The notes beneath the pieces are model-generated. The model was not told the origin of the DNA. It made no database searches and saw nothing but the letters and a program-made list of their open reading frames with translations. A DNA stretch of 45,940 nt from Deltaproteobacteria bacterium. Its GTDB lineage: Bacteria > Desulfobacterota > Desulfuromonadia > Desulfuromonadales > BM103. The translations under genes and the position numbers were made by a program. The stretch is taken from positions 1-45,940 of the forward strand of contig JAGXHL010000034.1 of the NCBI GenBank assembly GCA_024636215.1, read 5' to 3'. Positions 8,640-17,892 of this stretch are shown here, one piece after another (within the stretch, counting starts at the first letter, position 1; each line of letters begins with the position of its first letter).

Positions 8640-8667
8640 TAAATCTACGAAAAGCAGAGGTGCCCGG

Positions 8668-9873
8668 TTGAAGGTTCTGGTGGTAAGCAACATCTATCCT
8701 CCTGTTTACGTGGGTGGCTACGAGTTAGGGTGTCGCGATTCGGTTGATGCCCTTCGTGAGAAGGGCCACGATGTCCTGGTGCTTACCAGCCGGTTTCCCG
8801 AAGGAGTCAATCGTGTCGAAGGTCATGTACACCGTAAACTAACAATGTTTTTGGGGTGTCCTGAAGCCTGGAAAGTGATAGTTCGGGAGATTAGGAACCA
8901 GGTCATTTTTCGCAGTTATTGCCGGAAGTTTAACCCAGATGTAATTTTTTTCTGGAAGATCGCAGATCTGTCGCTTGCTTTTATTGAGATTGCCCGCGGT
9001 TTGGGATTGAGGTGTTGTTTTTACGTCTTTGATGACTGGATTGCACGCTGGCGCAACGACCGATTTGTTGAAATAATTAATGATTTCGGGAAAAGATGGG
9101 GTATAGCGATTCCGGAAAATTTACTGGGGCTCAAGCTCAGGATGCAAGATATTGCGATCGAGAATCCGATGTTTGCTTCGCATTTTCTGTGGCAGATAAC
9201 AGAGGAAAGTATTGGCCCGATGAAAAACCCCATCCTGTTGCCCTGGGGTGTAGATCGTGAAAAGTACTTGAACCATCCACGAGAAAATTTGTTCCCTCCG
9301 AACCGTCTTTTATATGTCGGGCAAATTGTGCCTCACAAGGGAGTGCATGTGGCACTGGAAGCCTTCTTCCTGGCTAGGGAACAGGGGCACCCTGAACTTC
9401 GACTGACGGTGGTTGGTGATACGGGGCAGCAACCGGAGTATTTCGATTCCCTTAAGTCTTTAGTTACCCGTTATGGGGTTGAACAGGACGTGGAGTTCGC
9501 CGGCAAGATCGAGCGTGAGCGTCTGCCAGAGATCTACCGTCAACATGATATTTTTCTTTTCTCCTCGCAGTGGGATGAGCCTTTTGGCCTGACGCCGCTT
9601 GAAGCAATGAGTTGCGGGCTGGCGGTGATCGGCACCGGCACTGGAGGAAGCAGCGAGACTCTGAGGGATGGTTACAATGCGCTCCTTTACGACCGGGATG
9701 ACGCCTCTTCCTGCGCCCGGCAGATTGTCCGATTACTGAGAGATCCCAAGCTGTTGGTCCGTCTACGCAGCAACGGCCAACAGATCATGACCACCGAGTA
9801 CTCACTTGCGGTGATCACGGAAAGACTTGAGCAGTGTCTAAAGGACCTGATTGCCATGCCCAAGGAAGTTTAA
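8668..9873 (+). CDS. Glycosyltransferase, family 4 (GT-B fold)
   Basis: A 401-residue GT-B glycosyltransferase. The N-terminal acceptor domain begins VVSNIYPPVYVGGYE, with the glycine-rich loop typical of GT4. The C-terminal donor domain has RLLYVGQIVPHKGVHVALEA and the E-x7-E region DEPFGLTPLEAMSCG, which binds the nucleotide-sugar phosphate and ribose. The start is TTG at 8668, with AGAGG seven bases before it. It begins the second block of transfer enzymes after the SDR and radical SAM pair. Donor and acceptor sugars cannot be inferred. Confidence 0.9.
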   Translation: MKVLVVSNIYPPVYVGGYELGCRDSVDALREKGHDVLVLTSRFPEGVNRVEGHVHRKLTMFLGCPEAWKVIVREIRNQVIFRSYCRKFNPDVIFFWKIADLSLAFIEIARGLGLRCCFYVFDDWIARWRNDRFVEIINDFGKRWGIAIPENLLGLKLRMQDIAIENPMFASHFLWQITEESIGPMKNPILLPWGVDREKYLNHPRENLFPPNRLLYVGQIVPHKGVHVALEAFFLAREQGHPELRLTVVGDTGQQPEYFDSLKSLVTRYGVEQDVEFAGKIERERLPEIYRQHDIFLFSSQWDEPFGLTPLEAMSCGLAVIGTGTGGSSETLRDGYNALLYDRDDASSCARQIVRLLRDPKLLVRLRSNGQQIMTTEYSLAVITERLEQCLKDLIAMPKEV

Positions 9874-9876
9874 ACT

Positions 9877-10974
9877 GTGGCCGGGATAGTTCGTGACATT
9901 CTCGATATCCTGCGCAACGATGGACTCCGCAAAGGGGGGAGTATCCTGGTTGGCAGGGCGCACCATAGATTGACACATGCAGCTTTAGTGCTAGCGGACC
10001 TGCCGGAACTATTTCTTCAATATCGTTTATATCGCCAAAAAGCGCTGAAAAGTGGTAGGCGGCTCGTATGTATTGCCCTGATTGAGCACATGGGAGACAT
10101 AGTTGCCTGTCAGCCGGTAGCGGTTCAGGTAAGGAATGAGGAGCCTGACGCCCTTATTCTCTGGTGCGTCAAACGCAGTTACGCTGAAATTGTCACAGCT
10201 TTTTCCGAAATCGATGGTGTCATTACACTCGGCTGCCTCAGTTCCTGGATTGCCTTACGCAAGTGGGGGCGTTTCGACCGGGTGGTCGATTTGCACATCA
10301 ATGGTCGTATCTGCCTGATCTGCCAGATACCACTTGAGAAAGAGGAGGGGGCTAGGCAGGTAAATATGGAAAATTATTATAGCCATGGCTCGCTCCTGCA
10401 AGTGTTTTCTCAGTCGGCGGGATTATCACGTTTAAATGCGCAGCCTGTATTGACTGTTCCTGACAATGTGAAGCTGGAGGTGGACGACTTCAGCTTGTCA
10501 GAGCGCACCGTGGTTATTCATTGCTGCTCTAACGAATCGTGCCGTGACTGGAAGAACGAACGATGGAATGCGTTGATTGATGTGTTGCAGCAGAAATACA
10601 AGGTGATGGTTATTGAAATCGGAAGCTGTTCACCATTGGAGCGGGAGGATTCAGAAGGCTATCGCAACCTCTGTGGTCGCTGTTCCATCCTGCAATCTGC
10701 GGAACTGATCAGACGCTCCATGCTTTTTGTCGGGGTCGACAGTGGGCCAGCTCACCTTGCGAATGCTGTGGACACTCCGGGAGTGGTCCTGCTTGGGGAT
10801 TATCTGGCCTTTCGTAACTACACTCCCTACACGGGGGGGTATGCTGATGGCACCAGGGCCGATCTGATACGGTCTCCGGGAAATGCGGAACTTATCATGC
10901 TGGACGAAGTGGTTAGTGCGGCATCTTTCCGGATTGACTCTTCGGTAAAGGGTAAATGGAGTCGGAAATTTTGA
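9877..10974 (+). CDS. Glycosyltransferase, family 9 (heptosyltransferase-like)
   Basis: A 365-residue GT9-type enzyme. An EHMGDIVACQP segment replaces the usual GDxxxxxP phosphate loop near the N terminus, and GVDSGPAHLANAVDTP near residue 280 is the ADP-sugar binding signature of the family. GT9 enzymes add heptose or related residues to lipid A core or other glycans on the cytoplasmic side. The start is GTG at 9877, three bases after the previous stop, and the end overlaps the next gene by 19 bases, so it is part of a tight operon. Two more GT9 genes occur in this window (12217 and 21367). Confidence 0.85.
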   Translation: MAGIVRDILDILRNDGLRKGGSILVGRAHHRLTHAALVLADLPELFLQYRLYRQKALKSGRRLVCIALIEHMGDIVACQPVAVQVRNEEPDALILWCVKRSYAEIVTAFSEIDGVITLGCLSSWIALRKWGRFDRVVDLHINGRICLICQIPLEKEEGARQVNMENYYSHGSLLQVFSQSAGLSRLNAQPVLTVPDNVKLEVDDFSLSERTVVIHCCSNESCRDWKNERWNALIDVLQQKYKVMVIEIGSCSPLEREDSEGYRNLCGRCSILQSAELIRRSMLFVGVDSGPAHLANAVDTPGVVLLGDYLAFRNYTPYTGGYADGTRADLIRSPGNAELIMLDEVVSAASFRIDSSVKGKWSRKF

Positions 10975-12227
10975 ACGACGTTGCTATTTTCACCATTGTC
11001 TCGGCAAATTATTTGGCTTATGCCCGTTCACTGATGGGGTCAGTGGCCGACTGTCATCCGGAGGCCGACCGCCACCTCGTTCTGGTTGATGAGCTCGATG
11101 GAACCTGGAATCCGGCAGGCGAAAATTTTACTGTAACAGAAGCGCGGTCGCTGGGGATCACGGACTTCAGCCGCATGGCTTTTCGGTATGACATCCTGGA
11201 ATTCAATACTGCAGTAAAGCCCTTTGCCTTCAGACACCTCTTTGCAAAAGGCTACCAGAAAGTAATCTACTTTGATCCTGACATACTGCTCTACCATGAT
11301 CTTCATGAATTGGTGCATCTGCTCGACAAACACGCGATTGTGCTGACCCCTCACATGACGGTGCCTTTGCCGTTCCAAGACGCCTGCGAGCCGTCAGAGC
11401 AGAGCTGCCTAGCCTCGGGTACTTATAATCTGGGTTTTGTTGCTTTGTCCAATTCTGCTGACGGTCTTTCCTTATGCGAATGGTGGTGCGAAAAGTGTCG
11501 ATCGCTCTGTTACAGCGAGATCGAGAACGGCTTGTTCGTCGATCAGAAGTGGATGAATCAAGTGCCAGGCTTCTGGCACTCAGTGCATATTTTGCGGAAT
11601 CCCGGCTATAACGTCGCCTACTGGAACCTGCATGAACGCAGGGTCGAGGGAACCTCGATTAATGGCAAGGTTCCGCTGATCTTTTTCCATTTCAGCGGTA
11701 TCACTCTCCATAATCTTGATCTCATCTCGAAATATCAAAATCGTTTTACACTTACTGAGCGTGGCGATATTAGTGCCCTTTATCACTCCTATCGCGACCT
11801 TTTACTTTCCAACGGGCATGATGAATTGAAAGGAAAGCCCTATTGTTACGGTTTTTTTGAGGACGGTTCTGCTATCGGGCATGTGGCACGTCGGCTCTAT
11901 CCCGCGGTTGCCGATCTATATCCTCATCCCTTCGTCAGCGGCGCGCAGAGCTACCAGGCATTACTCAGAAAGAGGGGGTTGCTTGAAAAAAGTTCTGCAC
12001 ACATGGATTTCTTACATAATGTCATCGCCGACGAAGGTCGGAAGGAGCGCTACCAGAACTGGATAAACCTCGGTCTTAAGGTTTTTTGTAGGATCGCAGG
12101 GATACGGCTTTATCTCCTCATCATGTGCTATCTCATCGAGAATGGATCAATTAGAAAACAGGATTTTCTTTTGGGAAGACAGCGGGTTGAACAAAAAGAC
12201 AACCTGAACAAGAGCGATGAAAACTGA
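10956..12227 (+). CDS. GT8-like glycosyltransferase (GT-A fold)
   Basis: A 423-residue protein that begins with a VAIFTIVSANYLAYARSL strand-loop typical of nucleotide-diphospho-sugar transferases. It has a KVIYFDPDILLYHDLHEL segment whose DPD matches the DxD metal motif. Further on are GTYNLGFVAL and DQKWMN segments, the latter resembling the substrate site of GT8 enzymes. Family membership is by motif resemblance only. It overlaps the upstream GT9 by 19 bases and the downstream one by 11, so translation is likely coupled. The C-terminal 130 residues after FHFSGI show no motif I recognise. Confidence 0.75.
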   Translation: MESEILNDVAIFTIVSANYLAYARSLMGSVADCHPEADRHLVLVDELDGTWNPAGENFTVTEARSLGITDFSRMAFRYDILEFNTAVKPFAFRHLFAKGYQKVIYFDPDILLYHDLHELVHLLDKHAIVLTPHMTVPLPFQDACEPSEQSCLASGTYNLGFVALSNSADGLSLCEWWCEKCRSLCYSEIENGLFVDQKWMNQVPGFWHSVHILRNPGYNVAYWNLHERRVEGTSINGKVPLIFFHFSGITLHNLDLISKYQNRFTLTERGDISALYHSYRDLLLSNGHDELKGKPYCYGFFEDGSAIGHVARRLYPAVADLYPHPFVSGAQSYQALLRKRGLLEKSSAHMDFLHNVIADEGRKERYQNWINLGLKVFCRIAGIRLYLLIMCYLIENGSIRKQDFLLGRQRVEQKDNLNKSDEN

Positions 12228-13818
12228 AACTCTTGTCGTATTAGGGGAATACTGTCATGACTGGCCTCAGCGCTATACTCCCCTTGTCGCACCTGTTCGT
12301 AAACAGTTCCCTGGCCGCCGGGTGGTCGGTGTTATGTGGCTGGCTGGGAAAAATTACCGGCCTACGCCAGAGCTCGCCCCATTTGACGATCTGCATTTTG
12401 TTGCCGATGCTCCGGGGGCGGTTGCGCTCGCCTTAGGGACCTCAAACAATGGCCTAATAACTTTTTTTGACCATAATCCGGGAGGTAACGATTGTACTCT
12501 CTACGATGCGTTGAGCCACAATATGCAGGGTGTGATACTGCTTTTCAGAAACTGTCTTCATGTTGCAGACTGGCTTGCAACAGGTAAAGACAACCGGGAT
12601 GCGATAGTCCACAATCTGCCTGCTGTACGTCGTGACGTGCGTTCTGAGGCCATCAAGGCCTCTCTGATTGCAGGGGTGGTCGCCCTGGTCGTTGGCTGGG
12701 GGAAGCTGGTCCGCTTTTTGTCCAGAAGCGAACGGGTAGCACCAAGGCGGATCCTGTTTATCAGGCTCGATCTTTTAGGGGACATGGCGCTAACACTTCC
12801 TTACCTTGCGGCTATGAAGAAGTGCTATCCGGAGGCTGAATTGACAGTGCTAGCGTCGCCCAGAGGAGCAGCCCTTCTGAAGGGACTGCCGCAGTTGACC
12901 AATATGCGGCTGTTCGATCATCTTGAGGTTTGGGACGCACCCTGGCACCGAATGAGGCCAGCGGCAATGGGGCTTAAGGAGCTGTTCGAGATGCTAGGGA
13001 GGCTCCCCTCGCTTTGGCGCAGGAATTTTGATTTGGTTTTTCAACCGGTCAATTTCGGAACAGGAATCGCCTTTGCTTTACTCTGCTTGGGAAAAAGGAC
13101 GGTCGCTCCAATCGACCACAGGCTCCCGGTTTCCAGGGCCGTGGGTGGCTTGCTCAGTGATCCCGTGGCGGTGCCGCAGGATAAAATCCTGCATATCGAT
13201 GATTTTCTATCCCTATGCATCGAAAAGGCCGGGGTAGCCGTACAATCAGTTGTGCCGGCCCTGCCGGTCGACCCTGCGGCAATGAAGAAGATGAGAGCTT
13301 TGATCTGCCGGAATCAAGAACGTGTTCAGCGAAGAGTGGTACTGGTAAATGTGGGGGCAGGGAGCAAACTGCGGCGCTGGGGTGCAGAAAAATTTGCCGC
13401 GCTTATCGACCTTTTGCTACAGGAATCCTTCACTGTAATTGTGACCGGTGGAGAGAGCGAACGGGGCATTGCGGAGCAGGTTGAAAATCTGGTTGAGGGC
13501 AGGATTATCAATACGGCCGGTGTGCTTTCACTGAATGAACTCATCGCAATCACCACTCTGGCTGACTTGGTTATTACGGCAGACACGGCCCTGATGCATT
13601 TCGCGGCGGCTCTTGAACGGCCGCTTATCGCGCTTTTTGGTGCCGGTTTGGTCGACTATTGCAGGCCGCTTAATACAAACCATCTTCTCGTCAGGCGCGA
13701 GCTTGGCTGTTCTGGTTGCCGGGATCGCTGTTTTACCGATAACTATCCGCCCCCTTGTCTCGAGAGGGTGACTCCGGAGAAGATATTTCAAGCCATCCGT
13801 GATATGAAAAATGAGTAG
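12217..13818 (+). CDS. Glycosyltransferase, family 9, with an extra N-terminal domain
   Basis: A 533-residue protein, clearly longer than the roughly 350 residues usual for GT9. The GT9 part starts near residue 185 with RRILFIRLDLLGDMALTLPYL and continues through VNVGAGSKLRRWGAEKF to ITADTALMHFAAALERP, followed by a cysteine-bearing CSGCRDRCF segment near the C terminus. The first 180 residues (beginning TETLVVLGEYCHDW, with HFVADAPG and ITFFDHNPGG segments) match nothing I can name. They could be a second transferase-like or acceptor-binding domain. The gene overlaps the upstream one by 11 bases; a 60-base gap follows before the next methyltransferase. Confidence 0.82.
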   Translation: MKTETLVVLGEYCHDWPQRYTPLVAPVRKQFPGRRVVGVMWLAGKNYRPTPELAPFDDLHFVADAPGAVALALGTSNNGLITFFDHNPGGNDCTLYDALSHNMQGVILLFRNCLHVADWLATGKDNRDAIVHNLPAVRRDVRSEAIKASLIAGVVALVVGWGKLVRFLSRSERVAPRRILFIRLDLLGDMALTLPYLAAMKKCYPEAELTVLASPRGAALLKGLPQLTNMRLFDHLEVWDAPWHRMRPAAMGLKELFEMLGRLPSLWRRNFDLVFQPVNFGTGIAFALLCLGKRTVAPIDHRLPVSRAVGGLLSDPVAVPQDKILHIDDFLSLCIEKAGVAVQSVVPALPVDPAAMKKMRALICRNQERVQRRVVLVNVGAGSKLRRWGAEKFAALIDLLLQESFTVIVTGGESERGIAEQVENLVEGRIINTAGVLSLNELIAITTLADLVITADTALMHFAAALERPLIALFGAGLVDYCRPLNTNHLLVRRELGCSGCRDRCFTDNYPPPCLERVTPEKIFQAIRDMKNE

Positions 13819-13878
13819 AAATATCAGAAGGAAATGGCAAAAAATAAAACATTTTTAACCTAATCGCTGGGGGTAGAC

Positions 13879-14760
13879 ATGAATTTTACAAATTTTCTGA
13901 ACAGGCTTCGCTTCAATGATTCGAGTGCAGGTCGTCACGTATTGAGATGGTCCGGAACTCTGACGTTGGACGAATTTCAAAGGAGGTGCCGTGAACATGA
14001 CTTTTGGTATCACAGCTTCTATTTTGACAATGGCTTTGAGCAACGTGGTGACTACGATATTGGCCGCAACATCGATGAATACGGTTTCCCAGGGGAATTA
14101 GAGGGGAAAGATGTTCTAGATATTGGAACTGGCAGCGGGTGGTTTGCTGCGTATTTTGAGCAACGGGGGGCGAATGTCACAACGATTGATGCACGAGGAT
14201 ACTGTGACTTTGATGTCTTCGGACGTGATCGAAATCCTGACGTGGCAACGGAAAAGCCACAACCTGATCTAGTGATGGCGGATGGGAAACCGATTTACTA
14301 CAGCCCGGTCAGTAAAGGCTTTTGGATTATGAAGGATGTCCTTGGGCTTGAAGCGCAATATCTCAATGCACGTGTTTACGAAATTTCTCCTGAAATGTTG
14401 GGAGGGAAAAAATTCGATTTGGTGTTCATGGGTTCCTTGCTCGCACATCTGCGAGATCCCATCGGCGCACTGATGGCGGTCCACAGTGTGTGCAAAGGGC
14501 AGCTCATTGCGACCGTCAACGCTTCGTCTCGTAAATATCGGGGGCGTGCGGTAATGGAGATGAGACCGGGAGCGGGAGATGGGATTAGCTGGTTCTTGCC
14601 GAATCGGGAATGTGTTGCGGAGTGGCTTAGTGCCGCCGGTTTTTCGAAAGTCGATGTTTCAAGGAATGTTAGAATCACAACAGATTGTCCGTTTGTTGAC
14701 GAACATGGGAGAACTTCTGCTGGGAAACAGACCCAGATTCTTATTCACGCCCAATCTTAA
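13879..14760 (+). CDS. SAM-dependent methyltransferase, class I
   Basis: A 293-residue methyltransferase. The SAM-binding motif VLDIGTGSGWFAAYF is near residue 78, with an acidic TTIDA strand end after it. The segment before it (FWYHSFYFDNGFEQRGDYD) recalls CmoB-like proteins that act on tRNA wobble uridine, but the setting argues for a sugar or lipid substrate. The start at 13879 follows a GGGGG-type ribosome site. In O-antigens exported by Wzm/Wzt, terminal methylation can stop chain growth and be read by the Wzt C-terminal domain, so this and the next gene are candidates for chain capping. That role is inference. Confidence 0.82.
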   Translation: MNFTNFLNRLRFNDSSAGRHVLRWSGTLTLDEFQRRCREHDFWYHSFYFDNGFEQRGDYDIGRNIDEYGFPGELEGKDVLDIGTGSGWFAAYFEQRGANVTTIDARGYCDFDVFGRDRNPDVATEKPQPDLVMADGKPIYYSPVSKGFWIMKDVLGLEAQYLNARVYEISPEMLGGKKFDLVFMGSLLAHLRDPIGALMAVHSVCKGQLIATVNASSRKYRGRAVMEMRPGAGDGISWFLPNRECVAEWLSAAGFSKVDVSRNVRITTDCPFVDEHGRTSAGKQTQILIHAQS

Positions 14761-14832
14761 CGACGAGATAAGTAGACAATGTGATTTATTTAGTGGCGCA
14801 TACAAGGAAATAAACAGATAGAGGCTCTGACA

Positions 14833-15483
14833 ATGCTTGATTTGATTTTCACGTTATCATCCAAATTGCCATCACCAATTAAGGCTGTCCTGTACCGGGT
14901 CCAGTTCTTCCTGCTGCGTACCTTCGGTCGGCCGCGCAAGCAGTTGGAATCGACAAAGGCAAAGAAGCGTCGCCTGCGGGAAAATTTCTTCGACCTCTAT
15001 TGCCAGGGTAGGGGCCTTGATATCGGCTATGGCGGTGATCTTTTGGCCCCCAATTGCACCGGCTGGGACATTGAGCATGGCGATGCCCAGGCCTTGCGTG
15101 GCCTTAAAGATGCCAGTTTCGATTTCGTCTACTCCTCCCACACCCTGGAGCACATGGTGGATCCGGTCGAGGCGATCCGAAGTTGGTGGCGGGTTCTCAA
15201 GCCTGGCGGCTACCTTCTTTTGTACATTCCCCATCGAGACCTCTATGAGAAAAAAGAGTTTCTTCCTTCTCGCTGGAATGGCGACCACAAGCATTTCTTC
15301 CTGTTGGATCGGGAACAGTTACCCGATACCAAGGACATTCGAAAATTGGTTCATCGAGCGCTGCCTGACGGAGTAATTATCTACGCCAAGGAGTGCGCCG
15401 AAGGACATACGATCACCGATCCAGATATTCACAGCGACGGCGAGTACTCTATCGAGATCGTGATACAGAAAGCCCATGCGTGA
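14833..15483 (+). CDS. SAM-dependent methyltransferase, Methyltransf_11 type
   Basis: A 216-residue methyltransferase. The SAM site is GLDIGYGGDLL near residue 61. The post-motif segment DASFDFVYSSHTLEHMVDP and then WRVLKPGGYLLLYIPH are the standard motifs II and III of Methyltransf_11. An N-terminal amphipathic or hydrophobic stretch of about 35 residues precedes it and might attach the enzyme to the membrane. The stop overlaps the following HAD gene by 8 bases. Substrate unknown; a polysaccharide substrate is implied only by the neighbours. Confidence 0.85.
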   Translation: MLDLIFTLSSKLPSPIKAVLYRVQFFLLRTFGRPRKQLESTKAKKRRLRENFFDLYCQGRGLDIGYGGDLLAPNCTGWDIEHGDAQALRGLKDASFDFVYSSHTLEHMVDPVEAIRSWWRVLKPGGYLLLYIPHRDLYEKKEFLPSRWNGDHKHFFLLDREQLPDTKDIRKLVHRALPDGVIIYAKECAEGHTITDPDIHSDGEYSIEIVIQKAHA

Positions 15484-17557
15484 AATCCCATCCAAAGTTA
15501 CGGTCGTTTCCTTCGATGTCTTCGACACCGTGCTGACCAGAAACGTTTACCATCCTCATGAGCTCTTTCTGCGGATTCAGGCGCGTTTAGCAAACCTTGA
15601 AAAGATAGATAAAACTTTTTCGGCGGATAGCTTTCGGGCTGCCCGAGTAGCAGCAGAAGTTGAAGCCAGAAACCGTTTGATCGACCGGGAAGACACATGC
15701 CTTGAAGATATTATGCGCGTGTTGGCTTCTAGGATTGGCCGCACTGAAGCAATGGCGGCTATTGCCCAGTGTGAAATAGAAGAGGAAGTTCGTTCTGTTT
15801 CTCCGGTAGCTTCTGTGGTCTCTCTGGTGAAAGAACTGCGCCAAGCTGGAAAGCAAATCATCTTTATTTCAGATATGTACTTGCCTGCTGAAGTGATTGC
15901 GGAAATGCTGCGACGGGTGGGGGCTTTGGCGCCGCAGGACAAGATTTATGTCTCGGCTGCGGTCGGTCGTAAAAAGTCGACCGGAGCAATGTTTCAGTAT
16001 GTGTTGGAAGATCTTCGGATATCGCCGGACCAGATGATTCATTTCGGCGATTATCTGGTGAGCGATTTTTTGGTTCCTCGTTTCAAAAAAGGTATTTGTT
16101 CTGTCCCTATCCGACTGGCCCGCAACAATATCTACGAGAGTTTATGGGGTGCCAGTTGTCGTTGTCTGTATTGCAGTTCACTGGCCGGGGCGAGCCGGGC
16201 GGCTCGGGTCGCTATGTCTGGGAAGGGTTTGAACACCGAACAAAAAGCGCTATATGCCCTCGGGTCCAATGTCGTAGCACCGATAATATCCGGCTTTGTG
16301 TTGGCGACACTGCACGAGGCTCAGCGGGCTGGTGTACACAGGCTGTATTTTCTCTCACGGGACGGCGAAGTTATCCTGGAGATCGCCAAGGAACTTGCCG
16401 GGCGGTTAGATATCGACATTGAACTTCGCTATCTTCACGTTTCCAGAACCGCAGTTTTCACCGCTCTGCTCGGGACTGGCGTTGATGCGGATACAACGAA
16501 CTGGTTGTGGGAGTCCAACATCGCTTTGACGGTCAGGATTCTGGCTGACAGGGTTAAGGTCGATGCCGATTTTTTGTTTCGCAAATTATTGAAGGCCGGC
16601 CTTGTCCTAGAGAATATTGATACGCCCCTTGATCAGCATAGCCTCGAATCGATAGGTCGTTTACTGATTGAAGATCCTGTTTTGGGCCGCTGCCTGGCCG
16701 AAGTGGGGGAGAACTCGTTGCGCGATCTGGCCGGGTTCCTGGAAGGCGAACTCTTTTTTGACGGGACACCTTCGGGGTTGGTAGACCTCGGTTGGCGCGG
16801 CAGTATTCAGGATGTTTTATATAAATGTTTCTCCAGTCGCCTGGGTGTGAACGGACTGGCTGGTTACTATTTTGGGGTCGATTCCGCCGGTAAGAAAGAT
16901 TGCACGAAGTGGGGTTATTTTTTTGATTACAGAAAGGACCACCAGGTCGCGCGGTATCGGGAACTTTTCCGCGTACTGCTGGAGTTGCTTTGTTCTGGCT
17001 CGCATGGCATGGTGCGCGGCTACCAGCGTGATAGTGAAGGTTATTGTCGTCCCATTTTTAATGAAATTGAGAATTTAGCAAATCGAAATCGAATTCACTT
17101 TCTCCGTGAGGGATGCAAAGCTTTCGTGGCTAATTTCGACACATCATATCTTGAGTCTGCAGGTCCGCAGCATATGAGCTTCCGACATCTAAAACACCAG
17201 ACCCTCGGTGTTTTGAAAAAGCTTTTTCTTTTCCCATCGCGTGACGAAGCACTTGCACTGGGCGGTTTTTATTTTTCAGCCGATCAGGCAGGCCATGGCG
17301 TTCATCGAATTGCACCGCCATTTTCCTTGAATTCCGCAGTCCGTTATTTTTTCCATCGATCCTACGCTGGTCGCTCTTTAATCTCTAGTTGGTTTTTTGC
17401 TAGCTGGACTTGTACCAGGGGTTTTACCTGGTTTCTACTGTTTTCTGTTGTATGGCTTTTGCGGCTCCATTACACTCGGAAACATTTAGGGACCTTTATG
17501 ATTTCAAGAACCAAAGATTTTTTCAATCGGCAGATCGATGTGAAATTCTGGGGTTAA
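15476..17557 (+). CDS. HAD-superfamily multidomain protein of the polysaccharide locus (COG5610-like)
   Basis: A 693-residue protein. HAD motif I is SFDVFDTVLTR (nucleophile D14), motif II is IIFISDMY, a GRKKS lysine follows, and motif IV is HFGDYLVSD, so residues 1-210 look like an intact HAD fold with a helical cap insert. The position two after the nucleophile is F rather than D, so the usual phosphatase acid is absent. A long second part contains LYFLSRDGEV and SGLVDLGWRGSIQ segments shared with large HAD proteins in surface-glycan clusters. The C terminus has a strongly hydrophobic stretch around residues 640-665. Role unknown; phosphate transfer or removal on a glycan precursor is a guess. 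It overlaps the upstream gene by 8 bases. Confidence 0.78.
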   Translation: MREIPSKVTVVSFDVFDTVLTRNVYHPHELFLRIQARLANLEKIDKTFSADSFRAARVAAEVEARNRLIDREDTCLEDIMRVLASRIGRTEAMAAIAQCEIEEEVRSVSPVASVVSLVKELRQAGKQIIFISDMYLPAEVIAEMLRRVGALAPQDKIYVSAAVGRKKSTGAMFQYVLEDLRISPDQMIHFGDYLVSDFLVPRFKKGICSVPIRLARNNIYESLWGASCRCLYCSSLAGASRAARVAMSGKGLNTEQKALYALGSNVVAPIISGFVLATLHEAQRAGVHRLYFLSRDGEVILEIAKELAGRLDIDIELRYLHVSRTAVFTALLGTGVDADTTNWLWESNIALTVRILADRVKVDADFLFRKLLKAGLVLENIDTPLDQHSLESIGRLLIEDPVLGRCLAEVGENSLRDLAGFLEGELFFDGTPSGLVDLGWRGSIQDVLYKCFSSRLGVNGLAGYYFGVDSAGKKDCTKWGYFFDYRKDHQVARYRELFRVLLELLCSGSHGMVRGYQRDSEGYCRPIFNEIENLANRNRIHFLREGCKAFVANFDTSYLESAGPQHMSFRHLKHQTLGVLKKLFLFPSRDEALALGGFYFSADQAGHGVHRIAPPFSLNSAVRYFFHRSYAGRSLISSWFFASWTCTRGFTWFLLFSVVWLLRLHYTRKHLGTFMISRTKDFFNRQIDVKFWG

Positions 17558-17579
17558 AAAAAGGCGAGGATAATCGCTG

Positions 17580-17880
17580 GGTTTCACCACAAGCATTTTA
17601 TGACCAACCGCTGTGTGATTTTCAGGCGCTCCGTTATGCAGGATTTGGGAGGGCTGATAACTGATGTGATAGGTCAGGAGGTTGTCGAATCTGTTTTCCG
17701 ATTTACTCTTGCCGGGAAGAGAGCCCTTATCGCAAATGAGCTACAGTATTATCACCCACCCCCTTATTTGTGCCAAATACCAACAAGTCGAAGGCTGTTG
17801 GAGCGTTATTTTTTCAGTTGAAGAGCCGTTACTCTATGAGCAATATTTTACACAGCCAGATGCTGTCTGTGATCGGATGA
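17580..17880 (+). pseudogene. 3' relic of a family 2 glycosyltransferase, frameshifted
   Basis: In frame from about 17585 the translation HKHFMTNRCVIFRRSV continues with GQEVVESVFRFTLAGK and YYHPP. This closely follows residues 169-225 of the GT2 protein encoded at 3275-4177. Around 17760-17776 the similarity changes frame and continues as NTNKSKAVGALFFQLKSRYS, matching NSNKGKAVGASFYRLKGRYS of the intact gene. It then stops at 17878. The first 165 residues of the protein and most of the last 50 are missing. This is therefore a truncated and frameshifted copy, left between the HAD gene and glf. Confidence 0.85.
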
Positions 17881-17892
17881 TTGAGGTATAAC

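Noticed and set aside
17410..17664. 84-residue open frame spanning the HAD gene end and the GT2 relic
   Set aside because: It is out of frame with both the HAD protein and the GT2 similarity and has no ribosome site of note.
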